Assembly: GCF_009017415.1 (NCBI RefSeq)
Contig: NC_092404.1
Span: forward strand, 1,922,001 to 1,986,000
Length of the DNA: 64,000 nucleotides
Source: Aspergillus flavus
Taxonomy: Eukaryota; Ascomycota; Eurotiomycetes; Eurotiales; Aspergillaceae
Direction: 5' to 3'
Numbering within the stretch: position 1 is the first letter of the stretch; each line of letters opens with the position of its first letter. Below are positions 43,741-56,753 of this stretch, one piece after another. The notes beneath the pieces are model-generated. The model searched no databases, had not been told where the DNA came from, and saw only the letters and a program-made list of their open reading frames with translations. The position numbers and the translations under genes were made by a program.

Positions 43741-45730
43741 TTGGATAAGACATGTGTCCAGAGTTTCATTAATGCATAGGATATGTCTGTGTTCCAGATC
43801 AGCTAGTATCACAAATGCCATGCTCTATCTTCTCCCGTCGTGATGTAGTCTGCCTCGATTACGGTGAATTCGGGAGTCTGCTCCCTCTAAGCCTGGCTCC
43901 CTTTGTGGAGTCATTTCTTTATACTAGGATTGTACCAACTCCAGTGATAGGGGAGCTCTTTGTCTACTAATGCCTGCGTAAATACAATTTGTCAGGTACT
44001 GAGTGCACGAAAACCGAGGGATTTGACAAGAAGTGTACCGCGCAATATATATTCCGGCCCCACCGATTAACCCTAACTTCAAACCAACGACACTCATTTG
44101 CTTAAATCTTGTTTAACCCTACTAGAGGAACCAATTTACCACTGAGGTAATTTCTTAGCTTCCAAAAGCAGTATTGAGCACCTCACGCGTTTGAATTCCA
44201 ATTCTACTAGTCAAAGGAGTAACCCAAAATAGAAATGATGAGCATAAACCAACATCTCGAACGGGATGGACAGCGTTGGCCCACATCAATAGATACCCCC
44301 CGACCAATAAGGACCAGAGAACTAGTCGCAGTTGCTTTATCACAACGGGATAAGTGGCTGGTTAGCTTGACAGGGAATATACGAAGCGCCAAAGGTGTGA
44401 TTTGCGACAAGACAATCCCGAAAGGAAAATCTCTCCGCCAGGACCAAGAGTGACTTCCACCACCACTCGTCCCCATACGAGTTTTTTCGATGATAGCATC
44501 TTACGATTTTCTTTGTGCCATGCTCCCGAATCCAACCGACGAGTTAAGTTTGGTTCCCACGGTCAAGCCTTCCGCTGGTTCTTGACAACGTTTTTCCAAG
44601 ACTTGCTTCTGTTACGAAGCCTTGAGCGCCAAGAGGCGCCACGAGGGGCTTCTCCGGATCTTCGGCGGGGCGAAGTCTTGAGGCTCGCCCAGACACGCGA
44701 GGTGAAAGCCGACCCAGTCTCCCGAAGAAGTATCGGGTGGTTATCAGCCATTTACGATTTGAAAGCTGAGATGCCGTCGTCGGAGGGATTCCGCGATGGG
44801 GACACCGAGGTAAAATCTTAACACAGGATGCGAATGCCTGCCCTTCGACACGATGTGTCTTGAAGAATGCTCGGTTGAGATGTAAGGAGGTGGATACATG
44901 CTGATCAGGTCATCCAAACAATTACCCAACCGATTCAGAGGCCAGAATCATGAACGTGGCTGACCTCAGGCCATTTACAAACATTCAAATGAGGGTCATG
45001 TAGTGCTTCTGTTCCCTCCAGTATTGTACGACCTCCACACTCCAGGAGAAAGAGAACAAAAAACAACCCCCACAAGCGCATGGGGGAAATAAGTTTAAAA
45101 TTGACTCAAAACTAAACCTCTTGGCTGATACAATTTTTCGCGCACGAGGTGCCATTCTTTCGTGGACGTGAGGCCCACGGATCCTGCCCATGACCTTCTG
45201 ACCCTAATTTGCTGTCCTCCTTTGTGTGAATCCGAGGGTTCAATTGGTTCCATTGTCGTCACACCAATTCACTCCGACCCCCCCGCGTCCAGGTTGGGAT
45301 TGGGATACTTAGCGCCTCTGGGCATCAAGGGCGGGCCGATTACAGAGGAGATACCACCTTGAACGGCAACTCTGACTAGTGTGGCTTGCCAGTGCTGGGG
45401 ACGCTTGACGACCACTTCAGCCTTAGCTGCTTGGCGGGATCTTGGCTCAATAAGATTGGAAGCTTTTCGCGGGGAATGTTGGCCTGTAACCTGGGGATTC
45501 GTGGGGACTGATCTCAATGCATCAGGTGGGCTGGGCACATTACTTCCCAGTAGGGACAGCACCATGGGTGGGAATGAAATCTCTACCATTATGTATAAAG
45601 AGGTCCCCGGGGAATGTGTAATCATGATGTCGTTGCGCGACTTAAAGAAGTTATTATTCTCGCCCGCTTTCGAAACAGCCCACTTCTGTTTTTCCTTGTC
45701 TTTCCTGTTTATCGAGGAGCACCTGGCAAC
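43741..45730. other. Intergenic region right of the indole-diterpene cluster
   Basis: 2 kb with no supported gene. It includes the long upstream region of the transporter at 45731. Open frames around 44402-44821 lack any protein-like motif. Confidence 0.45.
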
Positions 45731-47498
45731 ATGGGTACTACAAACGAGCCAGCGGAGCCCATCCCCACGGGTATTCTAGCCACAGCAAAGCAAGCATGGG
45801 GCGATCTGTTCAAGTGGAAGCAACGAGTCGTGGTGACCAACGAGTACGGGGAGACTCGTACTGAATGGCAAGAGCCCGATCCCATCGTGAATCCTATAAG
45901 CTTGTTTGCTCAGCTCGGTGCCCGCGATTGGTTGTTCTTCTTGGTTGGCTTGACGGCGTGGACGGCAGATGCGTTCGACTTTCACGCACTGTCCATCCAA
46001 CAAGTGAAACTGGCCAAATATTACAACCGCTCGAAAACAGAAATTTCCACGGCAATTACACTGACCCTTCTTCTGCGAAGTGTTGGTGCTGCCTTTTTTG
46101 GTCTGGCTGGTGACAAGTTTGGTCGCAAATGGCCTATGGTGTTGAACATGATTGTATTGGGAGTGCTACAGATTGCGACCATCTACAGTCACACATTCCA
46201 GCAGTTCTTGGCCGTACGGAGTCTATTTGGTCTTTTCATGGGAGGTGTCTATGGGAATGCCATCGCCATGGCTCTGGAACATTGCCCGTAAGTGTCGCGG
46301 CTGGATCACAATCTTTCCGATTGACTCATGTATCTTAGCGTTAATGCTCGTGGTCTCATGTCGGGCATTCTGCAACAGGGATATTCCCTGGGATATGTCT
46401 TTGCCGCCTGTGCCAACCTCGGAGTTGGTGGAGCTACCGATAGTTGGAAGACGGTGTTCTGGGCTGCAGGTCAGTACCTTTTCCATACACAGATTATAGA
46501 TCCAGACTAACGGTCGCTTAGCTGGCATCTCCATTGGTGTGGGAATTATCCGCATCTTCTTCCCCGAGTCGAAGCAATTCCTCGAAGCCAAGAAGGCCGG
46601 CAAGAAGTCCATGAGCGCCGGGGCATTCTGGAAAGAAACCAAGCAGATGCTGGGCCAGGAGTGGAAGATGTGTGTGTATGCCATTATTCTCATGACCTGG
46701 GTAAGCTTCCATTCATTTTCCCAATCCAAAGACTCAACGACCGTCATAAAGAGTAAATCAGACTAACAGCCCTAGTTCAACTACTACTCCCACACTTCAC
46801 AAGACTCCTACACCACGTTCATGTTGACGCAAAAGGGAATGGAAAATGCCGGCGCCTCCCGCGCATCCATCCTCATGAAAACCGGTGCCTGCGTCGGTGG
46901 AACAATCATCGGATACCTGTCCCAGTTCTTTGGCCGCCGACGAGCCATCATCGTTTCGGCCTTGATTTCGGGCATTCTTATCCCAGCCTGGATCCTCCCA
47001 GAGGGTGAACGCGCGTTGAGCGCAACGGGATTCTTCATGCAATTCTTTGTTCAGGGCGCCTGGGGTGTTATCCCAATTCATCTGAATGAGCTCTCGCCAC
47101 CGGCTTTCCGGTCCTCTTTTCCTGGTATATTTCCACCATCCCAGTTCAGTGAACAAAATGTCTAATACGGAACAGGAATTACCTACCAAGTGGGAAACAT
47201 GATCTCATCGCCCTCCGCACAAATCGTCAACGCCGTCGCCGAAAAGACCTTCATCACTGGTTCGACTGGTAAGCCGGCGCCCGCTTACGGGCCAACCATG
47301 GGCGTGGCTACGGCTATTATCGCGACAGGAATCATGGTCACCACGGCATTCGGACCCGAGAAACGTGGACGAAGATTCGAGACTGCTGTTGCGGGTGTTG
47401 AACAGTCTGAACCGCAGAAAGTCCTTGACGAGGAGAAGGGTGATATGACGGAGCAAAAGGCTACGGAAGAGAAGGTTGAGAAGGTAGAGAAGATTTAA
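45731..47498 (+). CDS. JEN-type monocarboxylate:H+ symporter (MFS)
   Basis: Exons: 45731-46287, 46339-46469, 46522-46700, 46776-47124 and 47176-47498, giving 512 residues with all junctions in frame. The hydrophilic N-terminus leads to TM1 ('WLFFLVGLTAWTADAFDFHAL'). The loop 'GDKFGRKWPM' is the MFS signature between TM2 and TM3. Exon 4 starts with 'NYYSHTSQDSYTT', matching the N-x-x-S/T-H-x-S/T-Q-D motif diagnostic of yeast Jen1-type lactate/acetate/pyruvate transporters. The C-terminal tail is charged (Glu/Lys-rich). It should sit in the plasma membrane and import short carboxylates when sugars are scarce. It adjoins the atm cluster, but nothing shows that it takes part in it. Confidence 0.9.
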
Positions 47499-48204
47499 GC
47501 TTGATAAGCTAACTACGATGGACACTGGAATGAGCGATACCCAATACCTGACTAGAGGATGGATCTATATCATAGTTTAGATATACGATTATTTACATTT
47601 ACTGTTTTACTAGAAACATGGCTCTGCGTACTCATTAGCTTTGGGCTGTATAGTTGAACAACCAACCCACGGCTACGAAAGAAAGAGTAACTACCGGTCC
47701 AAAAGGAAGAGCCTCGGACCGATAAGAGCCCAAACAAGAAATGATAAACTAGCCGTTGTGTATCGGGCCTAGAGACCATTGTAGAGATGGCGGATTACCG
47801 TACTGGGAAATCCTCCGAGCTCCATTTTTGATCGACAAAGAATGCTGCGGGGAAGTCCGGAGTGCATTTCTTGCCAAGTAGATGGACGTGGGATGTATTT
47901 CCTAACATTGGACACGTTGCATTAGGGCTGAAGCAGTCCGGGTTAGGATTGTTGATATGATTTCTGCGTCTTGGTGTGCGATAACGCATTAAAGCAGGCG
48001 AATCAGTCCCTTATGTGATCAGTTAATTGGACCTACTCCATTTTCTGTGATAGGCGCAAAAAATAGCACGCTACAGATTACCTACTCCTCGTATGAACAG
48101 AATAATTCCGTGTAAGTTCAGTCAATCATTGAAAAACACTACTCCAGAAAACAGCCCACATCCCAAAGAAAGCACTCAAACACGAACAACGATATCATAA
48201 AAAG
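47499..48204. other. Convergent 3' spacer
   Basis: About 700 bases; no gene seen. Confidence 0.5.
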
Positions 48205-49241
48205 CTAATTCGTAAACCCAAACCACTTCATATCCTCATCCCCATGAATCTGTATATTATGACCAACACCGCCAGCCAAAATACCCTGGAGATTCGGCCC
48301 CCAAGTAGTCCTGCTCCAGTTTGCCTCGGGAGTATTCGACTCAGTCGATTCGGGAGCATCATAGTTATACCCGAAGACGCCTGCCCATTGCTTACACGTT
48401 TCCTCGTAGTTCTGCGGATACAAGGTGGTATCGACATTACCGTGGTAGATTTGCATCTTGGGCCGCGAGCCACTATAGTCGGGGTACATGGCCTCGGCGA
48501 TACTAGCCCAGTGCTCCGGAGTGGTGATAGATTGGCCCTGCGCGCAGGTCGAGTTCCAGGCGTCGGGTTGGTCGGCGGTTGAGAGGAAGCAGCCGGCTGG
48601 GACGCCGGCGTAGGCGATTCCGGCGGCGAAGAGGTCGGGGTATGTTGCTGCCATAACATTCTAATATTATCGGTTAGTACTGTGCATGAGGGGACTAGGG
48701 GTTTAGAAGGTCGGTGAACATACGGTCATCATGGCACCAGAACTAGTACCCGTTACGAACACCTTGCTGGAATCGGCATTATACTGCTTGGTCGTCCAGG
48801 TTACCATGTTGGCGATGGAGTTACTGTTTCCGCCTCCGTTGTGGGTGAGGGTTGCTTGGGAGCTGACGTCCCAGCATGTTCCTTCGTAAGGGCTTTCAGG
48901 GTAGATGACGATGAAGCCGTGTGTTTCGGCTAGTTGCGCGTAAGGGGAGCCTTGGTAGTATGCTTGGGCGGTTCCTGTGCCTTTGAGTATTGTTAGTATG
49001 CTATGCAGGTATAGGTAGAGGAGTGCGCACAGTAGTGAATTGCAACTATTATCCCGGGATTAGAGGCCAGGTTCGTGGGCACGTAGATGTACATCTTAAC
49101 GTTGCTAGGGTTGTCGCCGAAGTCGGTGACTTGTTCAAGGGATCCTGCTCTTGGGATTAGGGATCGGCCATTGTGTATAGCTCTGGCACTGCAGGTGAGG
49201 GCACAGAGAAGATAGGTGAGGAGGTATGACAAGAGGATCAT
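48205..49241 (-). CDS. Secreted esterase of the LpqC / acetyl-xylan-esterase type
   Basis: Exons 49241-49031, 48980-48724 and 48660-48205 give 307 residues. The N-terminus 'MILLSYLLTYLLCALTCSARA' is a signal peptide. 'PGIIVAIHYC' continues across intron 1 to 'TGTAQAYYQGSPYAQLA', the start of the alpha/beta-hydrolase core. The nucleophile elbow is G-T-S-S-G-A near the end of exon 2. Exon 3 holds 'MQIYHGNVDTTLYPQNY' (acid region) and 'GGVGHNIQIHGDED' (catalytic histidine). Members of this carbohydrate-esterase-1-like family release acetyl or feruloyl groups from plant xylan, or depolymerise polyesters. The window gives no evidence for one substrate. No C-terminal carbohydrate-binding module is present. 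Confidence 0.85.
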
Positions 49242-50408
49242 GTTTATTGTTGTAGTGAGCGAGGTTATGCCCAGGGTATGATATTGAAGCTCTTGCTGAG
49301 ATTTTTCTTCATCGTGCCATAACAGCGAGATGTAGTCCTTAAATACCTCATACCAGTCCTCATGACACTCTCATTATAGCAGTACAGCATCACACGCCCT
49401 TTCTATTGTCCATTTGGTTAATTTCTCGGTACCCGGACTTATTCACAGTCAGGTCATCTGCTCCCGGACGAACGGAATTCTCCCTTCCAATCTTGACGCT
49501 CAATTCCATCCCGCATTTACAGGGGTGTACATCACTACTGTCGCAGAATTCCTTGTCCTAATTTCAATTTAGCAATTCAGCAGACGGCAGTGCCGAGGAA
49601 AATGCCGTTCGGCTAATACTCCGTGACGAATTGTGCCAGATATACTTGCTTTCGGCTCATTGGTCGATCGTGTTTCAGGTACAGGCTCCCCATGCGGGGG
49701 ATTTGCAGTTTGATATTTTCCAGTATATCCGGCCATTTAGGCAGAAGAAACAGTTTCAATCTGAAATCTAGGCTATTTTGGCATCCAGGCTGAGTTCGGT
49801 ACTAGTGGTTGTGAATGGCTGTGTAGATTCATAGCAGGTTCGCGTTGCGGATTTTGTAACCTTTGCAATGGTATCGGCGAACCAAGCTCGAAGGAAATGT
49901 TTCTCGATTACTAACTAGGAAAAGACTGACTGACAGAGAGGGATGAGTGACATACGCTACAGTCTGTCACTGGTCGATTGTACTAGTATAATCTGTGTGA
50001 CCGGATGCAGCACTGTTCTGCCTGTATATTCGTCTCCCGTAGATGTGGGACTATCCAAGCTTGGAATCTAAAGACTTTCATAATCAAGGACTGGACTTGG
50101 ATAATGCCAATCCTAAAGTTTGTGAGAGACTTTGGGTTTCAAGCCCAGGTTGTACATACATCACCACATATTTCCTACTATCTTCTCTGTGCCGTATTGA
50201 GCTGAATGTGCAAGTGAACAAAAGGCTTTTCCCGTTAGCCTATAGGTTAACGAGTAGCTCGGTAAATGCCTTGATGAATAACTATCCCTCAATAATTCAC
50301 GCCGTTTCTCCTCTCCTTCCTCTAAGGAACAACATCCTCTGCTTTCTCCTTCCTTTCAGTCTCTATCTACCTTGCCCTGCATATCCTACGCCACCATGCC
50401 TTCCTTGA
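49242..50408. other. Intergenic region
   Basis: No supported gene; includes the esterase promoter. Confidence 0.45.
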
Positions 50409-50675
50409 AACATTAACGCTTATACAGGTTCCATATACAGCCCCAGGAATGAACAAACGAAGCGTCTTGAAGAATTCGCGTCGGACCTGAAAAAGGCTTT
50501 GGATGCTGTGATCCCACTACTCGAGCATATTACCGAGATGGTTCTGTACTGGCCATATAGTGGCAGAACGACCAGATTTGGTTTGATCATCACGAATCAG
50601 AACTTATGGATATGCTCGGGAGGGTATACAAATATCAACTTAATTTCTTCGGCACATACTACAGTACCCCATTGA
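50409..50675 (+). other. Coding-like stretch without a start codon
   Basis: An open frame of 88 codons with no ATG carries a strongly amphipathic helix ('RLEEFASDLKKALDAVIPLL' and 'EHITEMVLYWP'). Acceptor-like ATACAG sites lie at 50427 and 50440, so it could be an internal exon or the relic of one. It precedes the broken HET gene by about 280 bases and may once have belonged to it. Confidence 0.3.
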
Positions 50676-50957
50676 ATTAAAGGTTAGTAAACCTAGGTGC
50701 CAGCAAGAGCTGTACCTGGTTTAGATAATTGGAGTGGGAGCCAAGGCACCGGCCTGGCGCATAAATAAGTTCCACAAGGACTATTAACTTAGACTGCCAT
50801 GAATATTTGTCCTTTCGGTTTTCTTTCTTTTATTTTCGTTTTGCTTTTGGCTTGTTTTAATCCAAGCCATGGTCTAATCTTCGGACCACTGCCGAACGAA
50901 TATTTCCAAATTTCCCTTCTAAGAAGTACTATATCACATACACACAGATCACATACG

Positions 50958-53246
50958 ATGCCCCGGTACAAATATTCCCCACTTCCAACAGGTTCCTGTA
51001 TTATTCGCGTCCTTGTCCTACTGCCCGATACACACGACACCTCCTCAATCAACTGCCAGCTTATCAACTACTCTCTACCGCTAACAGGCAGTTGCTATCT
51101 CCCATATGAGGCGCTGTCATATGTATGAGGCAGTGAGAGTACACCTAGATGGCCTTACCGTATCTGTTACGGACAACCTCTATGCGGCACTATTACATCT
51201 TCGAGATCATCAGCTTTCGCGCATGTTAGGGGTAGATGCAGTGTGTATAAACCAGCAAGATAACCAGGAAAAGGGCTATCAGATTCGGCTTATGCCAACA
51301 ATATACTGTAAAGCCAGCTATGTAATAGTTTGGCTTGGAAAGGCTGCAGATCACAGCGATCGAGCGCTTGATACTATCCGTCTCGCTGCAAAGAATACGT
51401 CTTCCGGATGTGAATCTACCACACCATGGGGAAAGGAGACAAATACTACTGCTGTTTTGATGCTACTCCAACGACCATGGTTTCGGAGAGTCTGGGTAGG
51501 CAATACTTTCTAATATTCATAGGTATATTTGCTAATACGTCAATACAGGTACTCCAAGAGATTAGTGCTGCACAATCTATTCTAGTTATGTGTGGGTATT
51601 TCAAAATCAATGGAATCACCTTTGTCTTGGGCTTGACGGGGCTAAACCTTTCTTATAAAGGTGATGCTTATTCAGGTTTAGAGAATATAATTCGCTCGAT
51701 AACCTATCTGATGAGGGGGGCAATCTCCAGGCCAGGTTACGTGACACAGCCACACGGAATGCTATCTTTAGGGGAACTGATTGACATGTATCACACCTGG
51801 GGGGCTACCAAGAAACACGATAAAATATACGCCTTACTCGGGATGAGCTTTGATGACTCGATCAAAGCCGCTCTATTACCCAACTATCAGCTACCCTGGA
51901 ATATATTATTCGAGAGGGTCATTACATCAATCCTCCCAGGAATCCATTCTCTGGAGACCTGGCCCGATAGGGAAATAGCTGTAATCCAGGGTAGGGGATA
52001 TATCTTGGGTCGAATAGACTCAGTGGACAGTGACAGTTCTCGATATGATAGACAATGCGTGCAGATTTTCTTTAATACTTCGCCAAGGTCAATACGCTAT
52101 AAGACTGAATGGCGTACTCGATGGACACTCCAAGCTACGGCAAGATCGATTCAAGAGGGTGATTTTATGGAGCTTCAAGGCCAAGTATCGTCACTATATG
52201 TGAAGATTATTTACTGTTAAAATGATCAGTGCAGCTCCTCGCAAGGAAAAGCACATGGGAGGAAATGTCGATATACAAATACAACAGCCTCTGCATGCAG
52301 AAGGAAGTTTCCTCCGAGATATACTCCTCGTTTGGGACTGGGAAGTGTCGCGGGCGAATTCAGGGGAACAGAACCAGTCACAAGTGCGAGGAATTTCAGG
52401 GACGCAGTGCCGATAACAGATATGAATTTTGGAAAGAAAAGGCCACATGACTTAGCACTCATCACCGAGGATATCATGATGACAGCTACCGAGGCAGGGG
52501 CTCATGGGAACCGAATCATGGGATTCCTATTTAAAAAAGTTGGATCAAATCTCCCAGTTAGTGAAAGAGTGATAAGGATGGTGGCGGGAAACATTGCTTG
52601 GGGAAGCAACATAATGGGGCAGCTAATAAAGCTGCTTGATCATAGAGACAACAACGTACTAATCTCGGAAGATGTGGTAAAAGTTGCAGCAGGAAACACT
52701 CAATTTGATGGTGATGTTATGAGACAGCTGTTACAACTTTCGTTTGAAAGAGGCCACCACTTACCAATCTCTGAAGATGTGGTAAAAATTGCAGCTGGAA
52801 ACACGGTGTGTGGGATTGATATATTGCTGCTGCTAGCAGATCTCGTTCATGAAAAAGACGACAATCTACCGATATCCGAAGACGTGGTAAAAGTTTCTGC
52901 AGGAAACACTGGATGTGGTGGTCTTATAATGGTGCTGCTATTGAGGCTATCTGATCGAATGAGCGACAATCCTTCACACATCCTAGAACATACATTGAAA
53001 ATCGCGGCAAGCAATACTGGGTGTGGAAGTAATATAATAGCGCAGATCCTACCGCTAGTTGACCATTGAAACAGCAGTTCTATACCCCTCTTAAAAGACA
53101 TACCCAGAATCGCCGCAGGAAATGCTGGGTGCGGCAATGACATAAGGGGGAGTATTGGGATGCTTTTGACAAGGAGGCGACGCTTTGAACGTATGGCACC
53201 GTCAACTTTATGCTGGATGAGTGGAATGGATGAGATTTCGGAATAG
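50958..53246 (+). pseudogene. HET-domain gene with a C-terminal repeat array, broken
   Basis: HET-domain pieces are in the expected order: 'YKYSPLPTGSCIIRVL' and 'CYLPYEALSYV' up to a TGA at 51126 where the HET tryptophan is expected. The sequence resumes in another frame with 'LSRMLGVDAVCINQQ', 'ASYVIVWLGKAAD' and 'LLQRPWFRRVW'. It then crosses a 53-nt intron (51496-51548) to 'LQEISAAQSILVMCG' and 'WGATKKHDKIYALLGM'. Further frame changes occur near 52220 and 52400. From about 52440 a ~35-residue repeat follows, with an in-frame TGA at 53067. Intact HET proteins trigger cell death when fungal individuals of unlike genotype fuse. With at least four lesions this copy should be inactive. Confidence 0.8.
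52440..53150 (+). repeat. Tandem ~35-residue repeats in the HET gene
   Basis: About six units built on 'ISEDVVKVAAGNT', then a hydrophobic 'G.DIMRQLLQL' and a charged linker, spaced about 105 bases at the DNA level. The best copies are at about 52670, 52774 and 52882; a weaker unit continues past the TGA at 53067. They resemble the 'EEVVKAAAGN' repeats of some fungal NLR and HET proteins. Confidence 0.8.
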
Positions 53247-54303
53247 TGTGAGATTGTAGATAGCTGGCTCTCATAGGGCCTGGTTTGTATCCTCAGGTCT
53301 TTAAAGTCTTATCACTAGTATGCCTCGCCTGGCCGCAGCTGAGCTCAGTAATCAGCCCTGCGAGGTTGTATAGACTTCCGAAGATGCGGATCACTTCTTT
53401 GATTAACTTTGACCTCTTGTAACTACCACCCTTGCTTACTCCAATAAATAAGTTCACCGATTATGCTCCTCTGGACTGGACTAATAGCGGGTAAAGCTGC
53501 AAGGGCTCCAGTCTTTCTCCTACCCTTAGCGACTGCGAGGCCGCACTTGGGAATGTTCATGTTGGAGAGTCTTGCGCTGATCAATCTGAATTTTCGGTGG
53601 GCAATTGGTACATGATCTATGCCACCAACGGCTCTGGAGAACAGCGTCTCAGTGGCCAAATCATCTATGACATGGCGAAGTGTTTCCCTCGGGAACTACA
53701 TGGCCAATGGTAGATATTTGAATATATCGCAAAGCCTCGTCATGGAATCACACATATACATACACTGCTGGGTTCACTATGTATATATGCTTGTTGATCC
53801 TTCCATCATTTTCACTTGTGCTGTGTCTCCCTTTGTCCTTTCGTCTTGTGTTTTGAAAGTGGTTACAACTCATGCAGTAAAAGAGCTTACATGTATTGAT
53901 TTAATTTCAAAGTAGCTACTACCATCCGCCGTAGATAGAGTGACTTCAGTCTTTCATTACTCTGCTTTCAGATTTCCAACCACATCTATTGTTATTTTAA
54001 CTGCGGTAGGATAGGTCAGAGACTTATCTGAGGGTGGTTGCTGCCTAAGGTATCATTATCCTGCTGTATGCCTGGATCAATGCGGTTAGACCATCCATTC
54101 CGGTACTTTCCACCCAATAGCGGCTGTCCCAGACCCTTCCCCATCCAAGCCAGCACTCAGGCAGCCACTAGGCATCGCCGGCCTCATGACACTAAAAGAC
54201 CCTAACATGGCTAAATTCAGGGGAAGTTGGAAATTTATAAATTTACCATTCCTCACGATTAAAGAATGTCAGAAACATCATTCATACCAGTGTATCAATC
54301 ACA
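53247..54303. other. Intergenic region
   Basis: No supported gene; contains the promoter of the gene at 54304. Confidence 0.45.
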
Positions 54304-56528
54304 ATGACAGGCGGTCCATCATATCGACATATCCGCAGCAACGGCAACGCCATTACAAAAGTCCATCGCGAGGCTCAAGATGAGTTACAAATAGGTAAGC
54401 CGGCTATCCCGGCAATTATACCAAAAATAGATTTATATTAATTTGATCGTCGCAGTTGATCGACTCCTGGAGCCCCAAACGATCGTCCACTTTCTAGAAT
54501 GTTGTAATGGAGCTCCACTTCCCAATGGGAAGCAGTCGACGCTACCCCGATTAACATCCGAGGAGATTCACAGTCTCTCTACTAGCCCCGGGAATGACCC
54601 CAACAGCGAGCCGATCCTGCAACGCGTGTTGAAGAGAATCGGGTCCACGGAAGACAGCGATCGTCTTTGCCTTGTGGGAAAGAATATCCACTCGGCCAAG
54701 AGTCGAGCATGGGAGGGTATCATCCCTCTTTCGGAGCAGCGATGGCGCGAAAAGGGACTTGACCATTTTGCTAATTTTCAGGTCGCGTGTCAGTACCTGT
54801 CTTCTGTGCTTGCTGTCTTTGAGTATCTTAACAAGCCGCGGGTTGCGCAGAATCTACGGGACACGTTTAACTTGATCTATGGGCATTGGGAGGAGTACGA
54901 CGCGGTTTTGAATGAACAGCATCGTCAACTGGATCAGGAGCCTGTTAGTGTTGCTAAGCGGTGGACTGAGTTTATCAAGGCTCATTATGAGATGATGACT
55001 GAGCGTGCGCATCGATGGGTTATCTCGCATGTGAATACGCTGCGCGCACCCCTTCTGGAGGGGTTATTGTCGCATCGTCCGATGAATGAGGATGTGGTCG
55101 ATAGGGTGCAGTGGAAGATGACGGACGCTTTACATGTGCTCATGGAGATCTCGGCCGTGGCGGATTATACGATCATGATACCCATGCATGGGTACAAAGG
55201 GTATACTTCGCCTCCCATTGAGACGGGTATTCCGCCAGGGCTCAGGTCGCCGGATTATGAGAAGCGGCATAAGGAATATCACCAGAGGTTGAAGTTGGTC
55301 TCTCGCATGACCATGTTTCAGAATATAGGCACCGCATCTCGAGGTGTTCGTGAAGGCATGGGATCACCGGAATCACTGCATCGGACAGCTCTGCAGCAGA
55401 TTGAGAGCCAGAACAAGGTCCGACGGGAAGCAAGGGGCGAGCCTATAGAGCCAGTACCGCGTGAGCCGTGGATTTCGAATAGTCTAGCTAGGCTGGAATC
55501 ATCCGAGGACCCTGTTGGCACATTTGGACTTGCCATCTACCGTCTTACCTATCAACAGAATGAGACTGAATGGGCGGAGTTTTTGCAAAAGTTCGAGACG
55601 CATGCCGCAGACTGGGGTCGGGGTCAAACGGGTTCCAATGCTATTAAACCGAGTTTAAAGCTACATTGGCTGGATGGAAAGGCTCTGGGGATTCCAGAAG
55701 GGGACCTAGATGCGGCGAAGAAGTAAGTGTGATGCTCATTACCGACCCAGGAATAGTAGTATTAACCGATCTTTCTCTAGGCATTTCAACGACCACGCCA
55801 TCTCCTCGTTTGAAGACAGGGACCATGTCAACGACAGCACATTCCTGGTCATTGATGATGACTGCGTCGCTTCCTACATGGGAGATTCATACTCGGCTGC
55901 CACCGAATTTATCCCTTCTGGTGATCATTCAGGCTTCGCCCTCGCAGTTGATGCTCACTATGATCCGAAGGAAGGCATTGAACGCGCGGACGAATCTCCC
56001 GGCTACTACGGACAGATGCGTATCCTCGGGAACCTAATTTGGGGAGAGCTTTATGCAATGCTGTCATCCCAGTCTGCTTTATTAGAGGACCTCTGGCCTC
56101 TCGCCATCAACCATCCAAACGGGGTCTACACCGGTCCTACTGTCCCCTTGCAGGTCAAATGCTGGAAGGTCCAGAATAGGATGCGATCCACTTTGATCCA
56201 CAAGGTCGTGGAATATGCGGAGGCAAAACTGAATGGGACAGCATCAACACAACAACCACCACCAGTTCCACCCTCAGGGATTGCACGAACCGAGGCGGAT
56301 GCCACCCTTCGGGCTTACCTGCTGCGAGAGTTTGCGCGGGATTTACGGCGTCAGGGTAACGTACAACATGCAGTATTAGCCGAAGAAGCAATCAATTTGC
56401 AACCCGGCGAAGAGCCCGACTGGGAGAGGATTCGGCAGCGTTTGGACGCCGAGCCGGAAGCAGAGAATGAATCGGAGTCAAATATGCGGGATAGAAGGGA
56501 TCCTGGTGATCAGTGTGCTCCGCAATAG
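54304..56528 (+). CDS. Conserved fungal protein of unknown function, 701 residues
   Basis: Exons 54304-54394, 54456-55722 and 55781-56528, all with good GTAAG donors and in-frame joins. The first exon is only 91 bases and supplies the ATG ('MTGGPSYRHIRSNGNA'). The protein is mostly helical. It has 'KRWTEFIKAHYEMMTERAH' and 'QWKMTDALHVLMEISAVAD' in the first half, an acidic 'STFLVIDDDCVASYMG' segment after intron 2, and a charged C-terminus with a short Pro-rich spacer ('QQPPPVPPSG'). I see no signal peptide, membrane segment or catalytic motif, and I do not recognise a named domain. It stands alone, tail to tail with the monooxygenase gene 225 bases downstream. Confidence 0.75.
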
Positions 56529-56753
56529 AGCTTTTCATAGACGAGGTGTATATAAACTTAATACAGAGTAGACAGGCTACTTGCCATTTAAATGTTGTAA
56601 ACTGTATTCCCGTGGCCGTCATTCGTGATGAATACCTTTGCTTCCATTGCAACTAAGGTTTGATCTCTCTATCATTCCCCATAGCATATCCCCTTGAACG
56701 TATGTAGCGCCCTCTGGACTTCCATTCGCCTGCCTGAAGCATCAAATCCCTTC

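Noticed and set aside
43741..45613. Several ORFs of 60-140 codons right of the atm cluster
   Set aside because: Both strands overlap, compositions are atypical and no domain is seen; treated as non-coding.
53423..53659. 78-codon minus-strand ORF
   Set aside because: Peptide looks ordinary but matches no family and has no neighbouring exon.
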